A stretch of 63,769 nt of DNA, taken from Lachnospiraceae bacterium. GTDB lineage: Bacteria > Bacillota > Clostridia > Lachnospirales > Anaerotignaceae. Shown here piece after piece: positions 9,097-18,073 of this stretch. The position numbers and the translations under genes were made by a program. Within the stretch, counting starts at the first letter, position 1, and each line of letters opens with the position of its first letter. The notes beneath the pieces were generated by a model. It was not told where the DNA came from, did not search any database, and was given only the letters and a program-made list of their open reading frames with translations. The DNA is taken from NCBI GenBank assembly GCA_910576545.1, contig CAJTKM010000019.1:1-63769 (forward strand), in the 5' to 3' direction.

Positions 9097-10533
9097 CTAA
9101 ATCCTTTCTCCAATCAAATAAAATGTTTTGTTTTCTACAATTCTGACAGGTATCGTCTGCCCGATGCAGTCCGGCGCGCTGGGAAAATGTACCAGCATAT
9201 TATTATCAGCCCTTCCGGAAACGATACCATTGTCCTGTCTGCTGATTTTCTCTGCAAAAACCTCAAGAACCTTCCCAATCTGCTCCTCATGTACCTCATG
9301 CACGATAGGATTCAGCACGTCCAGCATACGGTTAAACCGTTCCTTCGCAATATTCTCCGGAATCTGGTTTTCCATCGTGGCAGCCGGCGTACCTGTCCGC
9401 GGCGAATAAAGGAACGTGAATGCCGTGCTGTACCGTGCCTGCCGGATTACATCCAGCGTTTCCTGGAAATCCTCTTCCGTTTCCCCCGGGAAACCAACAA
9501 TAATGTCTGTACTCAACGTAATGTCCGGCATCGCTTCGCGTACCTTCCGCACCAGTTCCAGATAGCTGTCCTTGGTATACCGCCGATTCATGCGCCGCAG
9601 TATCTCACTGCTGCCCGACTGCACCGGCAGATGCAGATATTTACACACCTTGTCGCACTCCGCCATCGCCTGTATCAGCTCGTCTGATAAATCCTTCGGA
9701 TGGGAGGTCATAAAACGGATCCGCTCAATTCCCTCCACTTCGTTAATCTGTCGCAAAAGTCCCGCGAATGTAACGGGCCGTTCCAGCTTCTTCCCGTAGG
9801 AATTGACATTCTGTCCCAAAAGCATGATTTCCTTTACGCCATCCGCCGCCAGCTTCCGTACCTCTGCCAGAATATCCTCCGGCGTGCGGCTGCGTTCCCG
9901 CCCGCGCACATACGGTACAATACAATAAGAACAAAAATTATCGCAGCCATACATAATATTCACACTTGCCTTATATGCATGTCCACGCAGTGAAGGCACG
10001 TCCTCCACAATTTCCTTTTGCTCCTGCCAGATATCATACACTGTTTCGCCGCTTTCCATGCGCGTCAGCGTCAGTTCCGGCAGTTTATAAAGGTTAAACG
10101 TACCAAAAACAATATCTACATGCGGATATTTCTTCCGCAGTGTTTCCAATACCGTCGGCTGCTGGGTCATACACCCGCAAAGCGCAATTACGGCATTGGG
10201 ATTTTGCGTTTCCTTATAATGCTTCAGCGCGCCCAGCTTGCCATACACCTTCAGCTCCGCATTTTCGCGGATGCAGCAGGTATTATAAATAATGAAATCC
10301 GCCTCAGTTTCTGTCTGCGTCTGCTCATAGCCCATTTCTGTCAGCATACCTTCCAGCTTTTCAGAATCATGCCCGTTCATCTGGCAGCCCATTACCAAGC
10401 TATAAAATTTCCTCTTTTTTCCAGTTGCCGCAGCATATGCGTCATTTTTTTCGCGCACACTGCGGATATATTCCAACTGCCGCAGCCGTTCTGCCTGTCC
10501 AGCCGCAGCCGTGTTTCTCTCCCTGTTCTCCAT
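9097..10533 (-). CDS. miaB: tRNA-2-methylthio-N6-dimethylallyladenosine synthase MiaB
   Basis: Radical SAM methylthiotransferase that converts i6A37 to ms2i6A37 in tRNA, acting after MiaA. 478 residues. The N-terminal UPF0004 domain begins near residue 42 (FYSLVMGCQMNGHDSEK), the radical SAM motif is CDNFCSYC, and a TRAM domain ends the protein. RBS AAAGGATACAGGC precedes the ATG. The inverted repeat GTAAAC-N9-GTTTAC at 10655-10675, in the upstream gap, overlaps a TATAAA and may be a control site. Confidence 0.96.
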   Translation of the reverse strand: MENRERNTAAAGQAERLRQLEYIRSVREKNDAYAAATGKKRKFYSLVMGCQMNGHDSEKLEGMLTEMGYEQTQTETEADFIIYNTCCIRENAELKVYGKLGALKHYKETQNPNAVIALCGCMTQQPTVLETLRKKYPHVDIVFGTFNLYKLPELTLTRMESGETVYDIWQEQKEIVEDVPSLRGHAYKASVNIMYGCDNFCSYCIVPYVRGRERSRTPEDILAEVRKLAADGVKEIMLLGQNVNSYGKKLERPVTFAGLLRQINEVEGIERIRFMTSHPKDLSDELIQAMAECDKVCKYLHLPVQSGSSEILRRMNRRYTKDSYLELVRKVREAMPDITLSTDIIVGFPGETEEDFQETLDVIRQARYSTAFTFLYSPRTGTPAATMENQIPENIAKERFNRMLDVLNPIVHEVHEEQIGKVLEVFAEKISRQDNGIVSGRADNNMLVHFPSAPDCIGQTIPVRIVENKTFYLIGERI

Positions 10534-10683
10534 GCCTGTATCCTTTCCGCCTCTGTTCTTTTGCGGAAGGAACAGCCTGTCCGCAAGTCACTCACAGTAT
10601 ACCACAAAATGTCAGTTCTCTCAACGGCTTTTTTTGTTTTTCCTTAAGCCTTATGTAAACTTTATACTGGTTTACTATGAATT

Positions 10684-11175
10684 TTATAAAAATGACATAA
10701 TTTCCAGCGAATTGCAATGCTCCCGAATGATATTCAGCAGTTCGTCCACAGGAAGGAACACCGAAGCCGTATTTTCATTCGGATGTACGCCGATTTTTTT
10801 CATTTTACAGAAATCCTCATCAAAAAACACCTCAACCGCCCTGTCCTCATCATTCAGGACCCCCAGCGGTGTCACAGAGCCTTTTTTCAGCCCCAGATAC
10901 TTCTCCAGCCGTTCTTCCGAAGCAAAAGAAAGGCGTGAACAGCCAATCAGTTCCCCCAGCCTTTTCAAATCCACTTTTTTATCCTCACGCACAACAACGA
11001 GGAAGTGCCGTTTTCCCTTTGCATCCCGCAGAAAAAGGTTTTTCGCCACATCCTGCATATCCTCCAGCCCCAGCTTCACCATATCTTCAATCGTATAAAC
11101 CGCCTCATGCTCCGCCCATTCATACGCAATCTTTTTCCCATCTAAAAAAGCCTTGATTTCCTGTTTTCCAAGCAT
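10684..11175 (-). CDS. Prolyl-tRNA editing (YbaK/ProX-type) deacylase
   Basis: Free-standing editing domain of 163 residues that hydrolyses mischarged prolyl-tRNA (Ala- or Cys-tRNAPro). Family features include KNLFLRDAKGKRHFLVVV with the conserved Lys, and the GSVTPLGVLND segment. The late IGVHPNENTASVFL strand fits the ProX (PrdX) subtype. It is transcribed alone between miaB and the pct terminator. Confidence 0.88.
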   Translation of the reverse strand: MLGKQEIKAFLDGKKIAYEWAEHEAVYTIEDMVKLGLEDMQDVAKNLFLRDAKGKRHFLVVVREDKKVDLKRLGELIGCSRLSFASEERLEKYLGLKKGSVTPLGVLNDEDRAVEVFFDEDFCKMKKIGVHPNENTASVFLPVDELLNIIREHCNSLEIMSFL

Positions 11176-11300
11176 AAAAATCCTCCTTCATCCTAATCCC
11201 CAGAAAGATACAGGAATATTTTACACCTTTTTCAGACATTTGTATACCAAATTCATAGCGATGCAGGTTTTCTCTCCTGCCGAAAGATTTTACCCAACGC

Positions 11301-11338
11301 AAAAAAGGGGAAAGCTATACAAAATACAGGCTTTCCCC
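11301..11338 (-). terminator. Rho-independent terminator of the lactoyl-CoA dehydratase operon
   Basis: On the minus strand GGGGAAAGC (11338-11330) pairs with GCTTTCCCC (11315-11307) across a 14-nt loop, followed by TTTTTT at 11306-11301. It lies about 95 bp past the pct stop. Confidence 0.85.
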
Positions 11339-11433
11339 GATTTTACTTCAATTCTTTATGCGAATTTATAGAATATTTGCGCAAATATTTTTACAGAGCA
11401 ATAACGCTCCAAATGTCAGCTTTGAACCGCAAA

Positions 11434-13008
11434 TCAAGCCTTCATTTCTTTCAGACCCATCAGACCTTCTGCAAACAGTTTTGCATCCATCAGTTTGATG
11501 TTGCCGCTTGCATCTTTGTCAATGATAGGTGTGAAGTCCATCATATCCAGAATCTGCGTCTGAAGGTCGATACCAGGCGCAATTTCTGTCAGGTGCATAC
11601 CGTCTTTTTCCAGATGGAATACGCATCTTTCTGTGATATATGTAACATCCTGCTTGTTTTCCAGAGCAACGTCACCGTTGAATGTAACCTGTTCTACTGC
11701 ATTCAGGAATTTTTTCTGTTTACCTTCCTGTGCGATTACAACCTTGCCGTCCTCAACTTTAACTTTCAGACCGCCTGCTGTAAATGTACCGCAGAAGAAT
11801 ACCTTCGGTGTATTCTGCGTGATGTTGATGAAACCGCCGCAGCCAGCGATACGGGGACCAAATCTGGAAACATTGATGTTACCCTTTGCGTCACATTCTG
11901 CAAGGCCAAGGTAGCACTGATCCAGACCGCCGCCATCATAGAAGTCGAACTGATAGCCCTGGTCAATCAGAGCGTCAGCATTGTAAGCGGAGCCAAAACG
12001 GATGCCGCCAGCGGGTACGCCGCCAACTGCACCGCCCTCAACTGTCAATGTCATAAAGTCGCCAATGCCTTCTTCGTTTGCAACAGATGCAACATACTCA
12101 GGTGCGCCAACGCCCAGATTAACTGCAACGTCTTTTTCCAGTTCCAGTGCGCCACGACGGCCAATTACCTTCTTTGCGCTCAAAGGCAGGGGTTCGGGAG
12201 CAACATCAGGCATACGGCTTTCACCGGACAGAGTCGGATCATAGTCGCAGTCCAGAGTCTGCTGGTGGTCAGCGGGGTCAGCAACTACTACATAGTCAAC
12301 GTAGATGCCGGGAACCTTAACCAGTCTGGGATCCAGAGTACCAGCCTTAACAACTCTCTCAACCTGAACGATAACAATACCGCCGCTGTTTTTAACAGCC
12401 TGACATACAGAAGTACCTTCCAGAGGGGAAACTTCCTTCTCAAAGGAAATGTTGCCGCTTTCGTCTGCGATGGAACCTCTGATCATAGCTACATTGATAG
12501 GGAAAGCAGGGTAAAACAGATAGTCCTGGCCTTTGATGTTTACCAGCTCAATGATGTCTTCCTTTGTGATGTCATTTACTTTACCGCCGCCATTTCTGGG
12601 GTCGATGAATGTACCAAGACCAACTTTTGTGAATGTACCGGGCTTATGTGCTGCGATATCTCTGAACAGGTGGCAAAGTGCGCCCTGAGATACGTTGTAA
12701 GCTTCAAATTTGTTTTCCAGCGCCATTTTTGCCAGCGCAGGAACAGTTGCCCAGTGACCCGCGATGTATCTTTTCAGCATACCTTCGTGTGCATAGTGCT
12801 CTGCGCCACGGCCGTCCTTGTTGCCCTGAGAGCCGCAGTATACATATGTAAGGTCTTTCGGCTCACCTGTTTCCAGGAATCTTTTTTCCATAGCTTTGTT
12901 CAAAGCTTCGGGAATCGCACTTGCAACGAAACCGCTGGTGGTCAGCGTATCGCCGTTCTTAACCAGCTTTGCAGCTTCATCTGCGGTGATAATTTTAACA
13001 CGTCTCAT
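11434..13008 (-). CDS. pct: Propionate CoA-transferase
   Basis: Moves CoA between propionyl-CoA or acetyl-CoA and lactate or acrylate, giving lactoyl-CoA for the dehydratase encoded just upstream. 524 residues, the length I recall for the C. propionicum enzyme, which it closely resembles throughout. Counting from the ATG at 13008, the predicted thioester-forming Glu is residue 324 (LTVE-GGAVGG), matching the published active-site position. A TTG two codons upstream is rejected because AGGAGG would be only 3 bp away. Last gene of a four-gene operon, followed by a strong terminator. Confidence 0.95.
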   Translation of the reverse strand: MRRVKIITADEAAKLVKNGDTLTTSGFVASAIPEALNKAMEKRFLETGEPKDLTYVYCGSQGNKDGRGAEHYAHEGMLKRYIAGHWATVPALAKMALENKFEAYNVSQGALCHLFRDIAAHKPGTFTKVGLGTFIDPRNGGGKVNDITKEDIIELVNIKGQDYLFYPAFPINVAMIRGSIADESGNISFEKEVSPLEGTSVCQAVKNSGGIVIVQVERVVKAGTLDPRLVKVPGIYVDYVVVADPADHQQTLDCDYDPTLSGESRMPDVAPEPLPLSAKKVIGRRGALELEKDVAVNLGVGAPEYVASVANEEGIGDFMTLTVEGGAVGGVPAGGIRFGSAYNADALIDQGYQFDFYDGGGLDQCYLGLAECDAKGNINVSRFGPRIAGCGGFINITQNTPKVFFCGTFTAGGLKVKVEDGKVVIAQEGKQKKFLNAVEQVTFNGDVALENKQDVTYITERCVFHLEKDGMHLTEIAPGIDLQTQILDMMDFTPIIDKDASGNIKLMDAKLFAEGLMGLKEMKA

Positions 13009-13109
13009 CGTCAAAGTCCTCCTAAAATTTCATTTTGGGTAATGGTAAGACACTGGGGCAGTCGCCCGCCCCAGTGCCGAAATCGCTTCCATCAAGCAAT
13101 GCGGTAGGA

Positions 13110-14234
13110 TTACAGCATTTCTACGAAGGACTGCAGTCTTGTCTTAACCTGCTCGAAGGAGGAAACTTCCTGGTCAACTTCGATCATCAGGTTCTTAATG
13201 CCTTTTTCTTCAAATTCTCTGTACATTACAGGGTAATCCCATTCTTCAGGATCACAGAACTTCATCATTGCAACGATAACTGCATCTGCGTTTGTCTGAG
13301 CAACTTTGTTGATCAGCATCTTGCCGCGGCCTTTCTTTGTATCAGTTGCAACGGAGCAACCATACATTTTCTGCCAAGCCTTAGCCATTCTGTACAGAGG
13401 ACCTTCTTCGCCATCGATAACGTCAACACGAATCTGTCTGGATTCCTGAGCCAGATCGTCGTCAACGATAGCCAGTTTGAATTCATTGAAGATGTCAAGC
13501 AGTTCGTTGGGCTCAAGCAGGATGCCTGTAACAACAACCTTCTTGCCGTCCCAAGGCTGAACGGGCATAGCCTTTACTTCTTCAATCAGTTCTTTTACCA
13601 GAGCTGTGTGTTTCTCTTTCAGCATGAACTGTCTTGCTTTGAATACAGCGTGGCGGCTAACAGCATCAATTACCTGAGGGTAGTCAGCTGCAACCTTTAC
13701 GAATTCACGCATAACTGCTCTGTTTTCGTTGTAGATAGCGATGGAGTTTTCCAGAGCTGCATTTGTGATTTTAACATCAAGGTAGTGCTCAAGCTGTTCT
13801 TTAACCAGTTCATATTCTGTTACCAGGAACTGATTTGCAGCTTCCAGACCTCTGTTCTGAGGATGTGTGAACACGATAACAGGGGATGTGCCTTTCCATT
13901 TCTGGCTCAGGCATTTCAGTGTGTCACAAGGTACGGAGAACAGAACTGCGGACAGATCATCGTATGCGCCTTCGCACTGCAGTTCCATGATCTGCTGCAT
14001 GATGGAGCAAGCGAAAGCAGGCAGATATGTACGAGCCTTGGAAACAGTCTTGCCCTGTGCGCCCCAAAGGCCCATAGGCAGGAAACCTGTTGCATGGATC
14101 ATTTCTTCGGGAGCATAGATAGGCATAACGCCGACTGCGCCTTTGCCTGTTTCAGCCTTAAAATCGTCCATTGCTTTTTTGGGATTAGCCGCAATGTCTT
14201 TCAACTGGGATAAAATGGTTTCTACTTTACTCAT
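13110..14234 (-). CDS. lcdB: Lactoyl-CoA dehydratase beta subunit (2-hydroxyacyl-CoA dehydratase family)
   Basis: One of two Fe-S subunits that dehydrate a 2-hydroxyacyl-CoA through a ketyl radical. 374 residues (about 42 kDa), the smaller subunit. The HgdB/D-like fold is indicated by conserved Cys and Gly segments (SVPCDTLKC, FTHPQ, VVVTGILLE, MKFCDPEEWDYP). The start lies 15 bp after the upstream subunit's stop. Substrate is inferred as lactoyl-CoA from the pct neighbour; a 2-hydroxyisocaproyl-CoA dehydratase is the main alternative. Confidence 0.85.
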   Translation of the reverse strand: MSKVETILSQLKDIAANPKKAMDDFKAETGKGAVGVMPIYAPEEMIHATGFLPMGLWGAQGKTVSKARTYLPAFACSIMQQIMELQCEGAYDDLSAVLFSVPCDTLKCLSQKWKGTSPVIVFTHPQNRGLEAANQFLVTEYELVKEQLEHYLDVKITNAALENSIAIYNENRAVMREFVKVAADYPQVIDAVSRHAVFKARQFMLKEKHTALVKELIEEVKAMPVQPWDGKKVVVTGILLEPNELLDIFNEFKLAIVDDDLAQESRQIRVDVIDGEEGPLYRMAKAWQKMYGCSVATDTKKGRGKMLINKVAQTNADAVIVAMMKFCDPEEWDYPVMYREFEEKGIKNLMIEVDQEVSSFEQVKTRLQSFVEML

Positions 14235-14248
14235 TGTCTTTCCTCCTC

Positions 14249-15517
14249 TTATTCTGCTGCTGCCATATTGGCTTCCATCATTTCAACAAGAGCCTGAACG
14301 CGAGTCTCATACTGCGCAGGAGAGTAAACGCGAGGGTCTGTCTGGTCGCCATCGAAGCTTACATAAGGCTTGCCGTTTCTCTCTTTGATAATTTCTGCTG
14401 TTTCCACATTCAGGAAGCTCATCAGTTTGCAGCTTCTGTTCAGATGATAGATCGTACCATCAATTTTGCCTTTTTCCATAATGCCCATCAGAACTTCTAC
14501 CTTGTTGCTCAGGCATGTATTGATGTAGATTCTTGTGTATGCTTCCGCCATGGAGTGCAGGGATTCATCGTCTGCGTCATAGTGCAGATCCCACAGAGCG
14601 GGGTAAGCCGTACCAGTCATGATAGAACCAAGGTTCTTGAGTGTTTTGAAAGTATGTCCCAGGTGAGGCCATACAGCGATGCCTTCCCACTGGATACGTG
14701 TCTTTTCTGCACCCTTGAATGCATATACGCCAGCCTTCAGGTTTTCTTCCAGCTCGTCAGCGAATGCCTTGAATGTGATTTCAGCATAATCCTTGGAACG
14801 GCATGCAACAATCAGAGCCATATAGTTGAACAGGTCGAAACCGTTCAGCGGAGAAGGTTTGTACTGAGCCATATCAGCGATTCTGTTCCAGTGGTATACG
14901 GAACGCTGTGTCTGGTCCTTAACTTCTTTGAACTTCTTCCAGTCGAAAGGCTTGCCGCAGATAACTTCCAGCTGAGCGATTGCATTTCTGAACTGGTCAG
15001 CAATGTATGCCTTTGCGTATTCAGGAATAGGCATTGTGTGGTTGAAAGGTACATCGATTACGATGCAGGGAATATCCAGTTCCGCAGCAAGGTTTTCGTA
15101 CCATTTCAGCAGTGTGTTACAGATGTTGTTACATGTAATTACCAGGTCGGGCAGAGGAACATCAGCCGCAGGAGAGTTTACCAGAACTTCGGGCTTAACG
15201 CCTGTCATAGCAGCTTCCTTCAGGCATTCCATATAGCCCATGTTTACTCTGCCGTAAGAACAGCAGTCGATGTTGTAGCCTTTTCTTTCAGCTACATCCA
15301 GCATATCCATCGCGCCTTTTTTCGCGCCGATACCAGCTGCATGTGTTTCGGGGTAAACCATTTCAATCCCCATTGTGATGCAGAATTCAGGAGGTGCAAC
15401 GGAAGCAGACCAGCAAACCAGGTCGCCTCTCTCTTTTGCCTTTCTTGCATCTTCATCATTCTTTGCCTGGTAGTAGGCTAACAACTGTTTTGCTTTCATG
15501 CCTTGTGTTAAACTCAT
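14249..15517 (-). CDS. lcdA: Lactoyl-CoA dehydratase alpha subunit (2-hydroxyacyl-CoA dehydratase family)
   Basis: Larger catalytic subunit, 422 residues (about 48 kDa), which with LcdB holds [4Fe-4S] clusters and performs the reductive dehydration to acryloyl-CoA. Cys-containing conserved segments include DCCSYGRVNMGY, TCNNICNT and HLNRSCKLMSF. Placed between the activator and the beta subunit with gaps of only about 15 bp, so subunits are made together. Codon choice is clean and biased like a highly expressed gene. Confidence 0.87.
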   Translation of the reverse strand: MSLTQGMKAKQLLAYYQAKNDEDARKAKERGDLVCWSASVAPPEFCITMGIEMVYPETHAAGIGAKKGAMDMLDVAERKGYNIDCCSYGRVNMGYMECLKEAAMTGVKPEVLVNSPAADVPLPDLVITCNNICNTLLKWYENLAAELDIPCIVIDVPFNHTMPIPEYAKAYIADQFRNAIAQLEVICGKPFDWKKFKEVKDQTQRSVYHWNRIADMAQYKPSPLNGFDLFNYMALIVACRSKDYAEITFKAFADELEENLKAGVYAFKGAEKTRIQWEGIAVWPHLGHTFKTLKNLGSIMTGTAYPALWDLHYDADDESLHSMAEAYTRIYINTCLSNKVEVLMGIMEKGKIDGTIYHLNRSCKLMSFLNVETAEIIKERNGKPYVSFDGDQTDPRVYSPAQYETRVQALVEMMEANMAAAE

Positions 15518-15532
15518 TCTAATCCCTCTTTC

Positions 15533-16312
15533 TTAATTTTTTTGTGCCGCCTCGTATGCGAACAATGCCGCGCCGAGTGCGCCTGTTGTTTGTGGGTTTG
15601 GCGCCACAATGACATCCGTTTTTAATACACCGGATACCGCTCTGACAACGCCGGCATTTTTCGCAACGCCGCCCGTCATAACGACATCCTTTTCCAGCCC
15701 GCCTCTGTAAGCTAAGCCGCAGGCTCTGCTGGCAACAGAAAGATGAACGCCCTTGATGATGTTGTTCCGGCTCACGCCGTTGGAAAGCTGAGAAATTACT
15801 TCAGATTCCGCAAATACCGTACAGGTGCTGCTGATCGGCGCAGTGTCCGTTGCAAGCTCATCCAGTTCGGCCATCTCGTCCAAAGTCGTTTCCAGAACCC
15901 TCGACATAACTTCAAGGAAACGTCCTGTACCCGCCGCGCATTTATCATTCATAAAAAACTGCTTGATGCCACCCTTGTTATCCAGCCGGATAGCCTTTGC
16001 GTCCTGGCCGCCGATATCAATGATAGTGCGCGCAGTCGGTACCAAGTGGTAAATACCTTTTGCATGACAGCTGATTTCGCTGATCTGCTTATCAGCCTCC
16101 TTAAACGCAAACCTGCCATAGCCGGTGGCAACCGTATAGGAAATATCCTCCGGTTTCAGGCCGCTGACCTGGTAGGCCTGCTCCAACGCCTTTTTCGGAC
16201 CCGAAGAGCCCGTTCCGACCTGGACAACCTCTGCGGCTACAACATCCTTGCCATCTTTCAAAATCACTACTTTGGAAGAAGCCGAGCCGACATCAATGCC
16301 CAATGTATACAT
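15533..16312 (-). CDS. lcdC: 2-hydroxyacyl-CoA dehydratase activator ATPase
   Basis: Homodimeric ASKHA-fold ATPase that injects one high-energy electron into the dehydratase from ferredoxin or flavodoxin. 259 residues. The ATP-binding start is GIDVGSASSK. The two Cys that hold the bridging [4Fe-4S] cluster in HgdC-type activators are present at 125 (NDKCAAGTGRF) and 164 (SSTCTVFAESEV). First gene of the operon; the promoter is at 16523-16551, giving a leader of about 200 nt. Confidence 0.92.
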   Translation of the reverse strand: MYTLGIDVGSASSKVVILKDGKDVVAAEVVQVGTGSSGPKKALEQAYQVSGLKPEDISYTVATGYGRFAFKEADKQISEISCHAKGIYHLVPTARTIIDIGGQDAKAIRLDNKGGIKQFFMNDKCAAGTGRFLEVMSRVLETTLDEMAELDELATDTAPISSTCTVFAESEVISQLSNGVSRNNIIKGVHLSVASRACGLAYRGGLEKDVVMTGGVAKNAGVVRAVSGVLKTDVIVAPNPQTTGALGAALFAYEAAQKN

Positions 16313-16933
16313 TATTTTACCTCCTCGTTATGATATTTAACCATGCGAAATACATTTATGAAGCGGTAAAACCCGACCCGCGGAAACCCCGTGTCTTTTC
16401 CCGCAGACAGGCGTCAAATGACAACACAAAAAACCTATATCCTATTCCATAAAATATAAGCAAGCTTTTGTCTGCCATTCTAAATGCTCTGGATCGTCCG
16501 CAACCCTTCCGCATTTGTTATGATTATAGCATCTTTATTTGAACATTTCAACCTAAATTGTTAAAAATTTATTATTATTTTGTTTTTTTTGTGGAAAAAT
16601 GGCTTCCGGCTTGCAGAAAAAGTAATTCTGGATACAAAAAACATTGTTTTTCGTTCTCCAGCGTCTTTTTTTTGTAAAAAAAGACTTTTTTTAGAACTAT
16701 TTTTCTTCCATTTTTGGCAAATCCATCTTTATATTTCTCCGCCGCATTTTCCTTCCTTCGGAAACTTTTCCTGTCCAGATTTCCGGAAATGTGTGTCAGC
16801 CCCCTGCATTTCAGAGTGACTTTCCATATTTCCCACCTATTTTGTTAAATTATATGCAAAATCTTGTTTTTTATCCCTTTGTCCAAAAAGAAACCCAAAC
16901 GTTTTCCTCAAACAGCATATTTGCCGCCACCGT
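16313..16933. other. 620-bp AT-rich intergenic region
   Basis: Apart from the promoter at 16523-16551 I see no coding region. The stretch 16555-16730 is very T-rich on the plus strand with runs of T and A. The roughly 200-nt leader before lcdC shows no riboswitch I can recognise. The rest lies downstream of the patatin gene and holds no clear terminator. Confidence 0.5.
16523..16551 (-). promoter_or_regulatory. Sigma-A promoter of the lcdCAB-pct operon
   Basis: Minus strand: TTGAAA (16551-16546), 17-bp spacer, TATAAT (16528-16523). A consensus -10 and optimal spacing fit strong expression of a core fermentation operon. Confidence 0.8.
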
Positions 16934-18055
16934 TTACGTTTTCAAACGCCTGAAAATTTTAACGATCTCCGCGAATGCTGCCCGCAGCAGTTCCTCCTCC
17001 GTCGTTATTTGGAAAACAGGCATGCCCGCCTCTTCAGCAGCCCGTTCCAACAGACCAGTCAGCACCTTATGGTAGTCCCCCTCCTTCGCCCTTACCTTTT
17101 TGGCAAGCCTTGGCAGAATTTCTTCATTGATTTCCCGCAGAGTGAATGGACGCCCTTTCTTCCGATTCCAGCAGAAATTTTCAGCAAGCGTTTTCAAAAT
17201 CAAATATGCCCGCTTTTCGTCCCATTTCTGGTCGATATAATAAGTTTCTCCTGCCAGTCCGTAAAGCATACGCCTTGCATCAAAATAACCCAGCTGCATA
17301 TCCTTCCGGCTCTGCTCACTGTCAAACTGTAAAATGCCGCCCAGCTTTTTGCGCGGCGCAATCGTTGTAATTTCCGCATCCTTCGGAATCTTCACCCACT
17401 TTTCCACGCCAAGGCCAAAAACGCGTATCACGATGATATCACGGTAGCCGCGCTGCAAAAGGCAGTTCAGCGGCACAAGATTCTGCACACTGCCGTCCAT
17501 ATATTCTTTTCCGTCCACTTTTTCCCGACGAAACAGCGGCAGGTACGCACTTGTCAGCAGCATTTCTGCCAGTTTGCCGTCCGGCAGTCCCTTTGCGTTC
17601 AGGTCAAGTTCCTTTTTTTCTGTCAAAGAATACGTTACAAGAAACAGTTCTACGTCCGATGCGCGGATTTTTTCTTCGCTGACGGTTTCGTTTACCAGTT
17701 TCCGTAACGGCTCAATGTCCAGCCCGCCCCCTTTTACCGCCTCTACAACATCTTTCCAGAGCGTTTTAGCCTCCAGCCCCTGAAAATCGCCGCTGTAAAG
17801 CCGTCGCATCTGTTCATCATCTACATCGAACACCTGAGAAAACGTAATATTTTCCCACAATTCCACAGCCTTATCCAGCTGACGCATAGCCATCATTGCG
17901 CCATTCAGCGCGCCAACAGAAGTCCCTGCAACAGCGTTATATTTTACACCTGCTTCTTCCAGTGCTTTCCACACACCGATTTCATACGCGCCCTTTGCGC
18001 CGCCACCCTCCAAAACAACAGCATATTCCTTTTCCGTATCAAATTTCAGTTCCAT
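16934..18055 (-). CDS. Patatin-like phospholipase
   Basis: Serine lipid acyl hydrolase of the patatin/RssA type, 373 residues, without signal peptide. The oxyanion loop GGGAKGAYEIG is near residue 17, the nucleophile elbow GTSVG near residue 45, and the catalytic Asp lies in DGSVQN. The C-terminal third is helical and less conserved. RBS GAGGG precedes the ATG. It is the last gene of the block behind the RodA/PBP pair, with an 18-bp gap. Confidence 0.88.
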   Translation of the reverse strand: MELKFDTEKEYAVVLEGGGAKGAYEIGVWKALEEAGVKYNAVAGTSVGALNGAMMAMRQLDKAVELWENITFSQVFDVDDEQMRRLYSGDFQGLEAKTLWKDVVEAVKGGGLDIEPLRKLVNETVSEEKIRASDVELFLVTYSLTEKKELDLNAKGLPDGKLAEMLLTSAYLPLFRREKVDGKEYMDGSVQNLVPLNCLLQRGYRDIIVIRVFGLGVEKWVKIPKDAEITTIAPRKKLGGILQFDSEQSRKDMQLGYFDARRMLYGLAGETYYIDQKWDEKRAYLILKTLAENFCWNRKKGRPFTLREINEEILPRLAKKVRAKEGDYHKVLTGLLERAAEEAGMPVFQITTEEELLRAAFAEIVKIFRRLKT

Positions 18056-18073
18056 TCCAGCCCTCTTTTCCCT

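Noticed and set aside
11377-13107. 576-codon open frame on the plus strand opposite pct
   Set aside because: Cys/Phe/Asn-rich with no recognisable domain and no ribosome binding site; a shadow of the biased codon use of pct.
16313-16522. Leader of lcdC considered as a riboswitch
   Set aside because: No recognisable conserved core or terminator; only a plain AT-rich leader is visible.
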